Below, in pieces: positions 25,233 through 34,039 of a stretch of 64,000 nt of DNA. A program made the position numbers and the translations under genes. The stretch is from an uncultured Bacteroidales bacterium (GTDB lineage Bacteria; Bacteroidota; Bacteroidia; Bacteroidales; Paludibacteraceae): the NCBI GenBank assembly GCA_949282265.1, contig CASDOZ010000002.1, positions 1-64,000 on the forward strand, given 5' to 3'. Each line of letters opens with the position of its first letter. The stretch's first letter is position 1. The notes below the pieces were generated by a model. That model worked only from the letters and a program-made list of their open reading frames with translations, searched no databases and was not told where the DNA came from.

Positions 25233-26384
25233 TTACCAGCGGCGGCCATATTTATCCGCTTTAAAAAGCATGTACAAATTCAGCAACGGCAAAATAACAT
25301 CAAACGCCACGACATTCAACCCATACCTACGCAAACCAAGCACACAAGCAGCCTTGTTTATCACCAAGACTTGCATCAACCAACGAACAATGAAAAGAAA
25401 AACAGCAATGCCTTTCAGCCAAAAATTGCCGACGCACAACAGCAACAGCACCGACACATAGAACATCAATCGCGCAAACGGTTCCACGAGCAAACGGCGT
25501 TTACTACGTCCCGAATAATGCGTGGATACCGACAAATGCCTTCCTTTCTGGGCAATGTAACTGTGCCAGTCCTTTTTCGGAACCGACCATGTCAACGCAT
25601 CTGAAACTGCAACAATCTGCGTATTCCAACCCGTTGCATACTTATTTACAAACAAATCATCGTCACCAGCTTTCAGACCAAGCATACCGGCAAAGCCGCC
25701 ACTCTCAAAGAAAAAACGTTTTCGATATGCCAGATTTCGACCTACACCCATATATGGCTTACCGACAGCAGCCATACCCAAATATTGTAAGCCATTGAAC
25801 AAGGTTTCATAACCAATCAATCGATTCAACCATGTATTCTGTTCATAATAAACTCCAAGACCAAGCACAAAATCCGTTTGCGCCCCAAAAGCCTCCACCA
25901 TGGTAGCAAGCCAACGAGGACTTGCCGGACGACAATCAGCATCGGTAAATAACAAATAATCATAGTGGGCAGCCTTGATTCCAAGTGACAAACCAAGCTT
26001 TTTCGAGCTTAACACATGTGCCCCTTGTGGCACAAAGGTTGTCCTCAAATTGCCATACATCGCCGCATATTGCTCCAGAACCAAATCCGTATCATCAACT
26101 GAGCCATCATTAACCACAATGACTTCAAACAAAGGATAGTCCTGTTCCAATACAGACGGCAAATATGCTTTCAAGTTTTCTGCTTCGTCGCGCGCACAAA
26201 TAATGACAGAAACCCCCTGTACATCTCCATTGCTGTTGGTTTTTGCTTGCGTTCCACGCCTTATGTTCCGCGGAACAACAGACATGTAACGCACATAATG
26301 GAATACTTGTACACCAAATGCGAGCAGCAATATAGCAATGCCCCCCCACTCCACTACTGAAATCGACCTCAAAAATCCAACCAT
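25233..26384 (-). CDS. Family 2 glycosyltransferase, membrane-bound
   Basis: The 383-residue protein has one membrane segment at 13-32, a GT-A domain (VSVIICARDEAEN, then VVNDGSVDDT at 91-99, D148-A-D150 for the metal), a later GDDDLF acidic motif and a QKGRHL turn like the QxxRW of processive enzymes. A group of two to three hydrophobic segments at the C-terminus completes it. It transfers sugar from a nucleotide sugar to a lipid or polymer acceptor at the inner membrane. It lies 5 bases upstream of nothing else: the lysA gene ends 5 bases before its start, so the two are read together. The acceptor is unknown. Confidence 0.9.
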   Translation of the reverse strand: MVGFLRSISVVEWGGIAILLLAFGVQVFHYVRYMSVVPRNIRRGTQAKTNSNGDVQGVSVIICARDEAENLKAYLPSVLEQDYPLFEVIVVNDGSVDDTDLVLEQYAAMYGNLRTTFVPQGAHVLSSKKLGLSLGIKAAHYDYLLFTDADCRPASPRWLATMVEAFGAQTDFVLGLGVYYEQNTWLNRLIGYETLFNGLQYLGMAAVGKPYMGVGRNLAYRKRFFFESGGFAGMLGLKAGDDDLFVNKYATGWNTQIVAVSDALTWSVPKKDWHSYIAQKGRHLSVSTHYSGRSKRRLLVEPFARLMFYVSVLLLLCVGNFWLKGIAVFLFIVRWLMQVLVINKAACVLGLRRYGLNVVAFDVILPLLNLYMLFKADKYGRRW

Positions 26385-26389
26385 GATTA

Positions 26390-27547
26390 TTATAAGTCGT
26401 CAGAAGTATATGAGGCTGGTAATTTCCGCAAATTATAACGTGAAGCCATGGTTTCGCCGTATGCACCAGCCGAACGGATTGCCAATAAATCACCACGGCG
26501 AGTGCCTGACATCGGATAATCTTTCACAAAAACATCGGTTGATTCACAAATCGGGCCAACGACGTCGTAAATTTCTTCCGGTGCCTTGGATGTCAGGTTC
26601 TCAATGCGATGGAAAGCCTGATATAAAGCAGGGCGTATCAAATCGGTCATACCAGCATCTACTATCACAAATTGTTTGTAACGTCCTTTTTTCACATACA
26701 GAACTTTCGTAATCAAGGTTCCGCAAGGAGCTACCACAGAACGCCCCAGCTCAAAATGCAGAATTTGACCTTCACGTAACTGTAAATGTTTCCGGAACAC
26801 CTTAAAATAGCCTTCAAAATCGGCAATAGGACAATGGTTAGGATGTTCATAATTGATACCCAAACCACCACCAACATTAATATCGCTCACACGAATACCC
26901 TTATCAGCCAATTGTTCCTGAATTTCATTTATGCGGACGCATAAGTTCTGGAAAGGTACCATATCGGTAATTTGAGAACCAATGTGGAAATGCAATCCGA
27001 CAAGTTTCAGGTTCGGCAAACGCTTGACTAGGACAGCCACTTGACCGACCTGAGACAAATCGATACCAAATTTGTTTTCATCCAAACCGGTAGTTATATA
27101 ATGATGCGTATGGGCATCCACATTCGGATTGACACGTAAAGCTATACGAGCTGTTTTCCCCATTTCGGCTGCCAATGCATTAATCACTTCCAATTCTGCT
27201 TCGGACTCTGCATTAAAGCAATAAATATCATTGTGCAGGCCAAGTTTGATTTCCCAGTCAGCCTTACCAACCCCCGCATACACAATACGTTCAGGAGGAA
27301 TACCAGCAGCCAAAGCCGCTTCTATTTCGCCACCACTCACACAATCCGCCCCCAATCCAGCTTCGCATATTGTTTTCAATACGGCTGGATTAACACATGC
27401 CTTCATGGCATAATGCACATGAAAATGTGGTTCCGGTGCTTGTGCTTTTATTTCTTCCAAAGTACGCTGCAACAAATCCAAATCATAGTAATAAAACGGA
27501 GTTTGTTGCGATTGGAATGCAGTTATAGGAAAATTACCTTTCATCAT
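26390..27547 (-). CDS. lysA: Diaminopimelate decarboxylase
   Basis: The 385-residue product is a fold III PLP enzyme. K49 in HYAMKACVNP forms the Schiff base with PLP, HFHIGSQ and GGGLGINYEHP bind phosphate, and GPICESTDVF carries the cysteine that reaches across the dimer. It decarboxylates meso-diaminopimelate to L-lysine, the last step of lysine synthesis. Either of two adjacent ATG codons may start it. It follows aspartokinase by 23 bases and precedes the glycosyltransferase by 5. The length is slightly short of the usual 415 but no motif is missing. Confidence 0.95.
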   Translation of the reverse strand: MMKGNFPITAFQSQQTPFYYYDLDLLQRTLEEIKAQAPEPHFHVHYAMKACVNPAVLKTICEAGLGADCVSGGEIEAALAAGIPPERIVYAGVGKADWEIKLGLHNDIYCFNAESEAELEVINALAAEMGKTARIALRVNPNVDAHTHHYITTGLDENKFGIDLSQVGQVAVLVKRLPNLKLVGLHFHIGSQITDMVPFQNLCVRINEIQEQLADKGIRVSDINVGGGLGINYEHPNHCPIADFEGYFKVFRKHLQLREGQILHFELGRSVVAPCGTLITKVLYVKKGRYKQFVIVDAGMTDLIRPALYQAFHRIENLTSKAPEEIYDVVGPICESTDVFVKDYPMSGTRRGDLLAIRSAGAYGETMASRYNLRKLPASYTSDDL

Positions 27548-27570
27548 AATAATACTTAAAAATCCGTTTT

Positions 27571-28884
27571 CTATCCAAACAATTCTGCGCTCAAATTCCT
27601 AAGTGCCTTGATTTTATCGTTAGCTTTAACAAGAAATGATATGTTGTAATTGCTTCCGCCATACGAAATCATACGGATAGGCACATCACGTAGAGCATTC
27701 ACCACCTTCGACTGGAAGCCGACATTTTCATATAACAAATCACCCACAACACAGATAATCACCATGTCTTCCTCCACTGTAACTGTACCGAATTTTTTCA
27801 GATTGTCCACAATGTCGACCAAATGGTGCGAATTATCAATGGTAACAGAAACACCTACTTCTGAGGTAGTAATCATATCAATAGAAGTACGATACTGCTC
27901 GAATATTTCAAACACTTTCCGCAAAAAACCATAGGCCAGCAACATACGCCCAGACTTGATTTTAATGGAGGTGATATTGTCTTTGGCTGCCACAGCAACG
28001 ATTTTTCCTTTTTCTATCTCGTTACAAATAATCGTTCCGGGTGCCGTCGGTTCCATCGTGTTAAGCAAACGTACTGGAATGTTGTGCAGTTTGGCCGGCA
28101 AAATGCAAGTAGGATGCAGGATTTTGGCACCGAAATATGCCAACTCGGCCGCCTCCTCGAAATGCAGCGACGGAACCGGTTTCGTATTTTCCACAAAACG
28201 GGGATCATTGTTGTGCATGCCGTCTATATCTGTCCAGATTTGGATTTCTGATGCTTCGATGGCCGCACCCAAAATGGAAGCTGTGTAATCACTTCCGCCG
28301 CGCTGCAGATTATCAATATCGCCGTATGCGTTGCGGCAAATAAACCCTTGGGTAATATACAATTCATAACCTGCATTTTCCTGCAACATCTCATGAATGT
28401 GTTCAGTAATAAACGCCATGTCCGGCTCGCCATTTTTATCCACACGCATAAAATCAAGTGCAGGCAACAAACAAGATTTCACACCGCATTCCTGCAAATA
28501 AGCATTGACCAACGCCGTAGAAATCAACTCACCGTGAGCCAGAATCACTTTTTCTTCAAAAGTTGTAAACACAGATTTGGAGAATGAACGCAAATAATCA
28601 AACTTAGATTTGATCAGTTCCCGACCTTGCTCTTTATAGGCTTGCGTGGCGTACAATTCATCCACCACAGCATAATATTTCTGTTCCAGCGTATTCAAGT
28701 GCTCCAATGCGCCGGATGTATTTTTCTTATACAAATAATCGGAGATTTCAACCAATGAATTGGTAGTGCCGGACATGGCCGACAAAACAACTATTTTCTG
28801 CTCTCCGTCGCAAATCAAACCGGCGACATGCTTCATACGCGCAGCGGAACCGACGGATGTTCCTCCAAATTTTAAAACTTTCAT
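27571..28884 (-). CDS. lysC: Aspartokinase
   Basis: The 437-residue protein is a monofunctional aspartokinase. The kinase domain starts KFGGTSVGSAARM (Lys5) and includes GGSDYTASILGAAIEA and the FEEAAELAYFGAKILHP region; two ACT domains follow (DNITSIKIKSGRM, FGTVTVEEDMVIICVVG). It phosphorylates aspartate as the first committed step toward lysine, threonine, methionine and diaminopimelate. Lysine binding to the ACT domains would give feedback control, which is the family rule. It has a -7 element at 28953-28960 and leads the lysC-lysA transcript. Confidence 0.95.
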   Translation of the reverse strand: MKVLKFGGTSVGSAARMKHVAGLICDGEQKIVVLSAMSGTTNSLVEISDYLYKKNTSGALEHLNTLEQKYYAVVDELYATQAYKEQGRELIKSKFDYLRSFSKSVFTTFEEKVILAHGELISTALVNAYLQECGVKSCLLPALDFMRVDKNGEPDMAFITEHIHEMLQENAGYELYITQGFICRNAYGDIDNLQRGGSDYTASILGAAIEASEIQIWTDIDGMHNNDPRFVENTKPVPSLHFEEAAELAYFGAKILHPTCILPAKLHNIPVRLLNTMEPTAPGTIICNEIEKGKIVAVAAKDNITSIKIKSGRMLLAYGFLRKVFEIFEQYRTSIDMITTSEVGVSVTIDNSHHLVDIVDNLKKFGTVTVEEDMVIICVVGDLLYENVGFQSKVVNALRDVPIRMISYGGSNYNISFLVKANDKIKALRNLSAELFG

Positions 28885-28952
28885 GTTAGTATTTGGTTTA
28901 ATTTCTATTCCTATTTATGACATTACGTCCCATATTACTCAAAACGAGCCTG

Positions 28953-28960
28953 CAAAAATA
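28953..28960 (-). promoter_or_regulatory. -7 element of the lysC-lysA promoter
   Basis: The minus strand reads TATTTTTG, an exact TAnnTTTG match, 69-76 bases before the lysC ATG. A long T-run in the other direction flanks it. No exact -33 TTTG at 19-21 bases is seen. Confidence 0.5.
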
Positions 28961-29048
28961 AGTTTTTTTTCGCAATTTACCGATAAACTGTAAACTTTCG
29001 CACGTTTTTCGGACAAGTTTTATCCACATCCAAATCCTTATCTCCGCT

Positions 29049-29858
29049 TCAACGCATTTTGTAAACTTCGTCGCGCATCCATTGCGCCCATTGCCAAGCC
29101 GTACGCGACTGATCGAATGTTTGCCACGAAACAGGCTGTCCGATACGCACCAGATAGCGCTTGCCGCGTTGTTTGAACATTTCATCCGCAAGATACAACA
29201 TTTCTATATTCAGCCTGATTCCCAATAGTTTACGAATACGCGCCAAGTTATAAAAAAACGCCGAATTGCGGCCCTCAAAATAAACTGGAACAACCATTCG
29301 CCGATATTCCACCGCTTTCGCAACAAAACTTTTCTGCCAAGTCAAATCCTGGACAACGCCATGCAGCTTCCGCGAACAAACCCCGGCAGGAAAAGTCAAC
29401 AAGCTGCTCTCCGATTCGTACACTTCCCGGACTTGTTTTGCGTATGATTTCGTCTGCGCGCCGGTTTTATTAATTGGCACAAATAAACCTGACAACGGCG
29501 ACAAATACATCAGCAAGTCATTCACAAACACTTTTAGATCAAGCGTATAATGACGACCAATCATAAGCGAAAGCACCATGCCGTCAAGGCCGCCCAACGG
29601 GTGATTACTCACAAAAATCACCGGCTCACGCGTTACTGGCAAATGTTCCAATCCATCGACAACCGCATCCACATTCAAAAATTTCAACGTTGCATCAATA
29701 AAATCAAAACCGGTCCCTGGATCCGATGCCAGAAAATCATTGATTTCATCTTGATGGACGATTTTTTTCAAATACGAAACTAGAAAACCCGGCACTGAAA
29801 CATTCGGTGCTTTGGCTTTCAAAATTGCATCTACATTTATTCGTAAAGCAGACTCCAT
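29049..29858 (-). CDS. PlsC-like lipid acyltransferase (hemolysin-type)
   Basis: The 269-residue protein has an acyltransferase motif NHPLGGLDG at 85-93 (His86 and Asp92; five residues between rather than the usual four, a feature of this branch). FPAGVCSRK and KSFVAKAVEYRRMVVPVYFEG follow. Such COG3176-like proteins acylate amino lipids or lysolipids; in Bacteroides the glycine-lipid acyltransferases belong here, but the partner GNAT gene is not adjacent. The start is the ATG at 29858: a longer frame begins at a TTG that lies inside the -7 element. It faces the dcw cluster divergently. Confidence 0.82.
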   Translation of the reverse strand: MESALRINVDAILKAKAPNVSVPGFLVSYLKKIVHQDEINDFLASDPGTGFDFIDATLKFLNVDAVVDGLEHLPVTREPVIFVSNHPLGGLDGMVLSLMIGRHYTLDLKVFVNDLLMYLSPLSGLFVPINKTGAQTKSYAKQVREVYESESSLLTFPAGVCSRKLHGVVQDLTWQKSFVAKAVEYRRMVVPVYFEGRNSAFFYNLARIRKLLGIRLNIEMLYLADEMFKQRGKRYLVRIGQPVSWQTFDQSRTAWQWAQWMRDEVYKMR

Positions 29859-29885
29859 TCCCGAAATAAGCAAATTATTTTGATG

Positions 29886-29893
29886 CAAAATTA
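29886..29893 (-). promoter_or_regulatory. -7 element of the divergent acyltransferase promoter
   Basis: TAATTTTG on the minus strand is an exact TAnnTTTG match, about 28-35 bases before the ATG at 29858. It rules out the TTG start at 29888. Confidence 0.55.
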
Positions 29894-30045
29894 CACATAA
29901 ATAATCAAGAAAACAGTTGAATTTATGATTTTCATATCAACCACTTTTACCCACCAAAATGCAAAAATCTATTTAATACACTAATAATTAACATAATACA
30001 TAATGAAAACAACTGCGAATCAAGCATCAATATACAAGCTATAAA

Positions 30046-30090
30046 CTGGTGAAAAAGTGTTGAAAACTTTTTTGTGGGGAAATGTGGTGA
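30046..30090 (+). promoter_or_regulatory. Probable MraZ operator repeats
   Basis: Four related 10-base units stand in two pairs: CTGGTGAAAA-AGTGTTGAAA at 30046-30065, and GTGGGGAAAT-GTGGTGAATA at 30074-30093. MraZ proteins bind direct repeats of about 10-base period (TGGGN-type) upstream of their own gene to repress the dcw cluster. The site lies about 55-100 bases before mraZ, just ahead of its -7 element. Confidence 0.6.
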
Positions 30091-30107
30091 ATATGAAAAT
30101 ATATTTA

Positions 30108-30115
30108 TACTTTTA
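30108..30115 (+). promoter_or_regulatory. -7-like element of the dcw promoter
   Basis: TACTTTTA differs from TAnnTTTG only in the last base. It is 29-36 bases before the chosen mraZ ATG and directly downstream of the MraZ-type repeats, so it is the likely start point for the division cluster. Confidence 0.5.
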
Positions 30116-30143
30116 CACCCGTAAAAACAAACAAATCAAGCAC

Positions 30144-30602
30144 ATGCCTACATTTATCGGAAACATAGCAGCAAAGGCCGATGCCAAAGGACGGATATTC
30201 ATTCCTTCCGCATACAGGAAGGCGCTTCCTTCCGAATATGCCGGCCGTCTTGTCATGCGCAAAGATGCCGACAACGAGTGCCTGATTCTGTATCCGGAAC
30301 CTGTATGGAACCGCAAGGTTGAAGAGCTAAAAGCGACACTCGACGAATGGAATCCGACCGACCAGTTGCTGTTGATGCAATTCGTTGCTGATGCAGAATG
30401 GCTCGACATCGACTCACAAGGACGGGTACTTATCCAAAAACGTTACCTGCAATCTATCGGCGCAAGCAACGAACTGCTTTTTGTCGGAATGCTTGACCGG
30501 TTTGCACTCTGGAACAAATCCGCATTTACCGACAAGCGCATGAGCAGTACGGATTTCGCGGCTTTACTGAAAGAACGAATGATGCGCAAAGAAAATGGCT
30601 GA
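30144..30602 (+). CDS. mraZ: MraZ, regulator of the division and cell-wall cluster
   Basis: From the ATG at 30144 the protein has 152 residues and begins MPTFIGNIAAKADAKGR. A frame open from a GTG at 30057 would run through the operator and promoter and is rejected. Two AbrB-like halves carry DAKGRIFIPSAYR (13-25) and DSQGRVLIQKRY (90-101). MraZ binds its own promoter repeats to control the dcw cluster. It overlaps rsmH by 8 bases (ATGGCTGA), which couples translation. Confidence 0.95.
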   Translation: MPTFIGNIAAKADAKGRIFIPSAYRKALPSEYAGRLVMRKDADNECLILYPEPVWNRKVEELKATLDEWNPTDQLLLMQFVADAEWLDIDSQGRVLIQKRYLQSIGASNELLFVGMLDRFALWNKSAFTDKRMSSTDFAALLKERMMRKENG

Positions 30603-31512
30603 AACTTATCACACACCTGCCCTGCTTACCGAAACGGTCGATGGGCTGGGCATTAAACCCGACGGGACGTACGTGGATGTAACTTTCGGGGGCGGCGGAC
30701 ATTCACGCGAGATTTTACGCCGATTAGGCAAGAACGGCAGATTACTCGCCTTTGACCAAGACATGGATGCGTATGCAAACCGGATAGACGATGCAAGGTT
30801 TACATTCATACACGGAAATTTCAAATACCTGAAAAACTTTTTACGCTACCACGAAGTGGAAAAAATAGACGGGTTACTCGCTGACCTTGGAGTCTCGTTC
30901 CACCACTTCGACACAGCAGAACGCGGCTTTTCATTCCGGTTTGACGGTGCATTGGATATGCGCATGAACAACAAAGCGGGCATGACAGCCGCCGACATAA
31001 TAAACACGTACAGTGAAGAACAACTGGCCGACATTTTCTTCCTGTACGGCGAACTACGCAACGCGCGGCAAATTGCGCGGGCAATTGCAAGACAACGTCA
31101 ACAAGAGCCGATAACCGGCGTGTTCCAGTTTGTGGAATTGCTAAAACCGTTTTTCGGGCGCGACAAAAAAAAAAAAGACATGGCACGCTTGTTCCAGGCG
31201 ATTCGCATAGAAGTAAACCACGAAATGGATGCATTGAAACGGCTCTTGGAACAAGCCATCGATGTCCTGAACACGGACGGCCGCATCGCCATACTGACCT
31301 ACCATTCGCTGGAAGACAGGCTGGTGAAAAACTTTTTCCGGAGCGGAAATTTTGAAGGGAAAATTGAAAAAGACTTTTATGGCAACAACATTTCGCCGCT
31401 CAAGCCGCTGAACAACAAGGTTATCACAGCCGACGAAGCGGAAATAGAGCGGAACCCGCGGGCACGCAGTGCGAAATTGAGAATTGCCGTTTACAAAAGA
31501 GAAAAAGAATGA
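30595..31512 (+). CDS. rsmH: 16S rRNA (cytosine-1402 N4)-methyltransferase
   Basis: The 305-residue enzyme opens TYHTPALLTETVDGL and has the SAM-binding loop VDVTFGGGGHS at 28-37. GLLADLGVSFHHFD, FSFRFDGALDMRM and AILTYHSLEDRLVKNFF identify RsmH (MraW). It methylates C1402 of 16S rRNA and tunes decoding at the P site. It overlaps mraZ by 8 bases and ftsL by 4 (ATGA), the typical dense packing of the dcw cluster. Confidence 0.97.
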   Translation: MAETYHTPALLTETVDGLGIKPDGTYVDVTFGGGGHSREILRRLGKNGRLLAFDQDMDAYANRIDDARFTFIHGNFKYLKNFLRYHEVEKIDGLLADLGVSFHHFDTAERGFSFRFDGALDMRMNNKAGMTAADIINTYSEEQLADIFFLYGELRNARQIARAIARQRQQEPITGVFQFVELLKPFFGRDKKKKDMARLFQAIRIEVNHEMDALKRLLEQAIDVLNTDGRIAILTYHSLEDRLVKNFFRSGNFEGKIEKDFYGNNISPLKPLNNKVITADEAEIERNPRARSAKLRIAVYKREKE

Positions 31513-31874
31513 AAATCAATGAAATATGGAATAAAATCCGTAACAACGAAGATTTTTCGGAAATCAAACGCGGAAGCATCAAGGACATCCTGAACGGGAA
31601 TTTCCTGACCAAAGATTTCATACGCAGGCAATATGGCCTGCTCCTGCTGCTGGTCGTGCTGGCTTTCGCCTATATAGACAACCGGTTCTATTGCGAAAAA
31701 CAGCAGGCGCGCATTGTCGCATTACAAAAGCAGTTGAAGGAGACCAAATACGAAGCCCTGACCATTTCCGCAGAATTAATGGAAATGAGCAGGCAAAGTA
31801 ACGTACAGAAATTGTTGAAACAACACAACATAAACATAGAAGAAAGTACAGAACCGGCAATCATCATAAAATAA
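31509..31874 (+). CDS. ftsL: FtsL-like division protein
   Basis: The 121-residue protein has a cytoplasmic N-terminus of about 42 residues, one membrane segment (GLLLLLVVLAFAYI, about 43-56), and a heptad-rich periplasmic coil (QQARIVALQKQLKETKYEAL). This is FtsL topology and position, between rsmH and ftsI. FtsL with FtsB and FtsQ activates septal synthesis. Sequence similarity in this family is low, so the call rests on position and shape. It overlaps rsmH by 4 bases. No FtsB gene is in the window. Confidence 0.85.
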   Translation: MKINEIWNKIRNNEDFSEIKRGSIKDILNGNFLTKDFIRRQYGLLLLLVVLAFAYIDNRFYCEKQQARIVALQKQLKETKYEALTISAELMEMSRQSNVQKLLKQHNINIEESTEPAIIIK

Positions 31875-31894
31875 TGACACGTTTGCAATAAAGC

Positions 31895-34024
31895 ATGTCC
31901 GACAGAAGAAAAAATATCGTTATCCGTTTTGGCATTATTTATTTCATAGTGCTGGTACTTTTCGGCGCCGTCGTCACAAAAATCATCATTATCCAGACAA
32001 CGGAACGTGAACAGTGGCTGAAACTTGCACAACGGCAGACAAAATCGGACATCATTGTCAATCCGAACCGCGGCAACATCTATTCATGCGACGGGCAACT
32101 CATGGCCAGCAGCATTCCTACCTATTATATATATATGGACACGCGCGTGCCGGCATTGCACGAAAAAAACGGATCTTTATACAAAGATTACATCGATTCC
32201 GTGTCGCACGCATTGTCCGATTTTTTCAAAGACCGCCCGGCAAGCGAATACAAAAAAATGATTTCGCATGCCTACAACCGAGGCGACGGCAGCCTGCTGC
32301 TCTACCCGAAGCGCATCACATTTTCACAACTTAAAGCCGTGCAGCAGATGCCCCTTTTCAACAAAGGGCGTTACAAAAGCGGACTAATCAGCCGCCAGCA
32401 ATACCGCCGCGTAAAACCGTTCGGGTCATTGGCAAGCCGGACTATCGGCGACATTTACGCCGATGAAACGAAAGGCGGGAAAAACGGCCTGGAACTATAT
32501 TTCAACGAAGAGTTGAAAGGCGTACCCGGCATCAGCACGCGCCAGAAAGCCGCCAACCGTTATGTCAACATCATAGAAGTCGAGCCGCAAGACGGCATGG
32601 ACATCATTTCAACCATCGACATAACCTTGCAGGACATTGCCGAAAAATCGTTGCTGGAAATGCTGAACAAAATCGAGGCACATTCCGGCTACGTCGTCAT
32701 GTTGGAAACCCATACCGGCGAAGTGAAAGCCATAGTGAACATGCAACGCGGCAACGACGGCAACTATTACGAATTGCGCAACGGCGTGGTTGCCGACATG
32801 GCGGAGCCGGGTTCCACGTTCAAGACCGCATCGCTCATGGCCGCCATCGATGACGGCAAAATCAATATCTGGGACAGCATCGATACCGGCAACGGCATAT
32901 TCATGTTCCACAACGTGCCCATGCGCGACCACAATGCGCACAGAGGCGGTTTCGGGAAAATCACGGTGCAGAATGCCCTGGAAGCATCATCCAACGTCGG
33001 CATATCGCGGGTAATCGTAAACGCATACGACAAGAATCCCGCCGACTTTGTGGACAAACTGTACGAAATGGGGCTGAACGAACCGTTAGAACTCGAAATC
33101 CCGGGCACAGCCAAACCGAACATACGCTCGCCGAAAGACAAGAACAGCCACTGGTCCGGCACGACGTTGCCGTGGATGAGCATCGGATACGAGGTGCAGA
33201 TTCCGCCCATTTACACCGTTACATTCTACAATGCCATCGCCAACGGCGGGAAAATGGTCAAACCGTTTTTCGTCAAGGAAATCCGGCAAGACGGGCATAC
33301 AGTCAAGACATTCAGCACGGAAACCATACGCAGCAGCATTTGCAGCGACCGGACGCTCGAGCAAATCCGCACCGCGCTGGAAGGCGTCGTATGGAGCAAG
33401 CATTATGCAACGGCCGGAGCCGCCCGCTCGGACAAAGTGCACATAGCGGGCAAGACCGGCACGGCACAGATTTCACGCGGCCATTTGGGCTACAAAGGCG
33501 GCGGCAAGGCACATCAGGTTTCGTTCTGCGGTTTCTTCCCGTTCGATGACCCGCAATACACCTGCCTGTGCGTCATTCGGGAACCAGGTCCGAACTTCTA
33601 CCCATCGGGCGGAACCATGTGCGGCACGGTTGTCAGGCAAATAGCCGAACGCACCATGGCGAGCAGGATACGCATCACGCCGGAACAAATCGCCGCAGCA
33701 GACGATTTCCAGCCGGAAGAGCCGACCATAAAACGCGGTATGCAGAGCGCCATCAAAACGGCAGCCAGAGGCGTCGGTTTGCAGCTGTCAGGAGAACAGT
33801 CCGAATGGGCGCGTGTGAACGGCGAAATGGAATTTGTGGAGATGGAAATGTCGCCCTACCTGATTCCGCGCGTTGTCGGCATGGGAGCAAAAGACGCGGT
33901 CTATGCCATTGAACGGACCGGCATGAAAGCCGTTCTCGAAGGGCGCGGGCGGGTCGTAAGCCAAAGCATCCCAGAAGGCGGAAAGGCCATCAAAGGAGCT
34001 ACAATTGTTTTGAAACTACAATAA
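31895..34024 (+). CDS. ftsI: Division transpeptidase FtsI (PBP3-type) with PASTA domain
   Basis: The 709-residue protein has one membrane anchor (10-32), a dimerisation domain, and a transpeptidase domain with S307-T-F-K310, S365-S-N367 and K520-T-G522, the three penicillin-binding motifs. A C-terminal PASTA domain follows (about 640-709, MSPYLIPRVVGMGAKDAVYA), more often seen in Gram-positive PBPs but usual in Bacteroidetes FtsI. It crosslinks septal peptidoglycan with FtsW. It follows ftsL by 20 bases and precedes murE by 15. Confidence 0.96.
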   Translation: MSDRRKNIVIRFGIIYFIVLVLFGAVVTKIIIIQTTEREQWLKLAQRQTKSDIIVNPNRGNIYSCDGQLMASSIPTYYIYMDTRVPALHEKNGSLYKDYIDSVSHALSDFFKDRPASEYKKMISHAYNRGDGSLLLYPKRITFSQLKAVQQMPLFNKGRYKSGLISRQQYRRVKPFGSLASRTIGDIYADETKGGKNGLELYFNEELKGVPGISTRQKAANRYVNIIEVEPQDGMDIISTIDITLQDIAEKSLLEMLNKIEAHSGYVVMLETHTGEVKAIVNMQRGNDGNYYELRNGVVADMAEPGSTFKTASLMAAIDDGKINIWDSIDTGNGIFMFHNVPMRDHNAHRGGFGKITVQNALEASSNVGISRVIVNAYDKNPADFVDKLYEMGLNEPLELEIPGTAKPNIRSPKDKNSHWSGTTLPWMSIGYEVQIPPIYTVTFYNAIANGGKMVKPFFVKEIRQDGHTVKTFSTETIRSSICSDRTLEQIRTALEGVVWSKHYATAGAARSDKVHIAGKTGTAQISRGHLGYKGGGKAHQVSFCGFFPFDDPQYTCLCVIREPGPNFYPSGGTMCGTVVRQIAERTMASRIRITPEQIAAADDFQPEEPTIKRGMQSAIKTAARGVGLQLSGEQSEWARVNGEMEFVEMEMSPYLIPRVVGMGAKDAVYAIERTGMKAVLEGRGRVVSQSIPEGGKAIKGATIVLKLQ

Positions 34025-34039
34025 AAACGCAAACATAAT

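Noticed and set aside
29859..29888. TTG start at 29888 for the acyltransferase
   Set aside because: The TTG is part of the -7 element TAATTTTG, so it cannot be translated from that promoter.
30057..30143. GTG start for mraZ at 30057
   Set aside because: It would place the MraZ-type repeats and the -7 element inside the coding region; the conserved protein begins at 30144.
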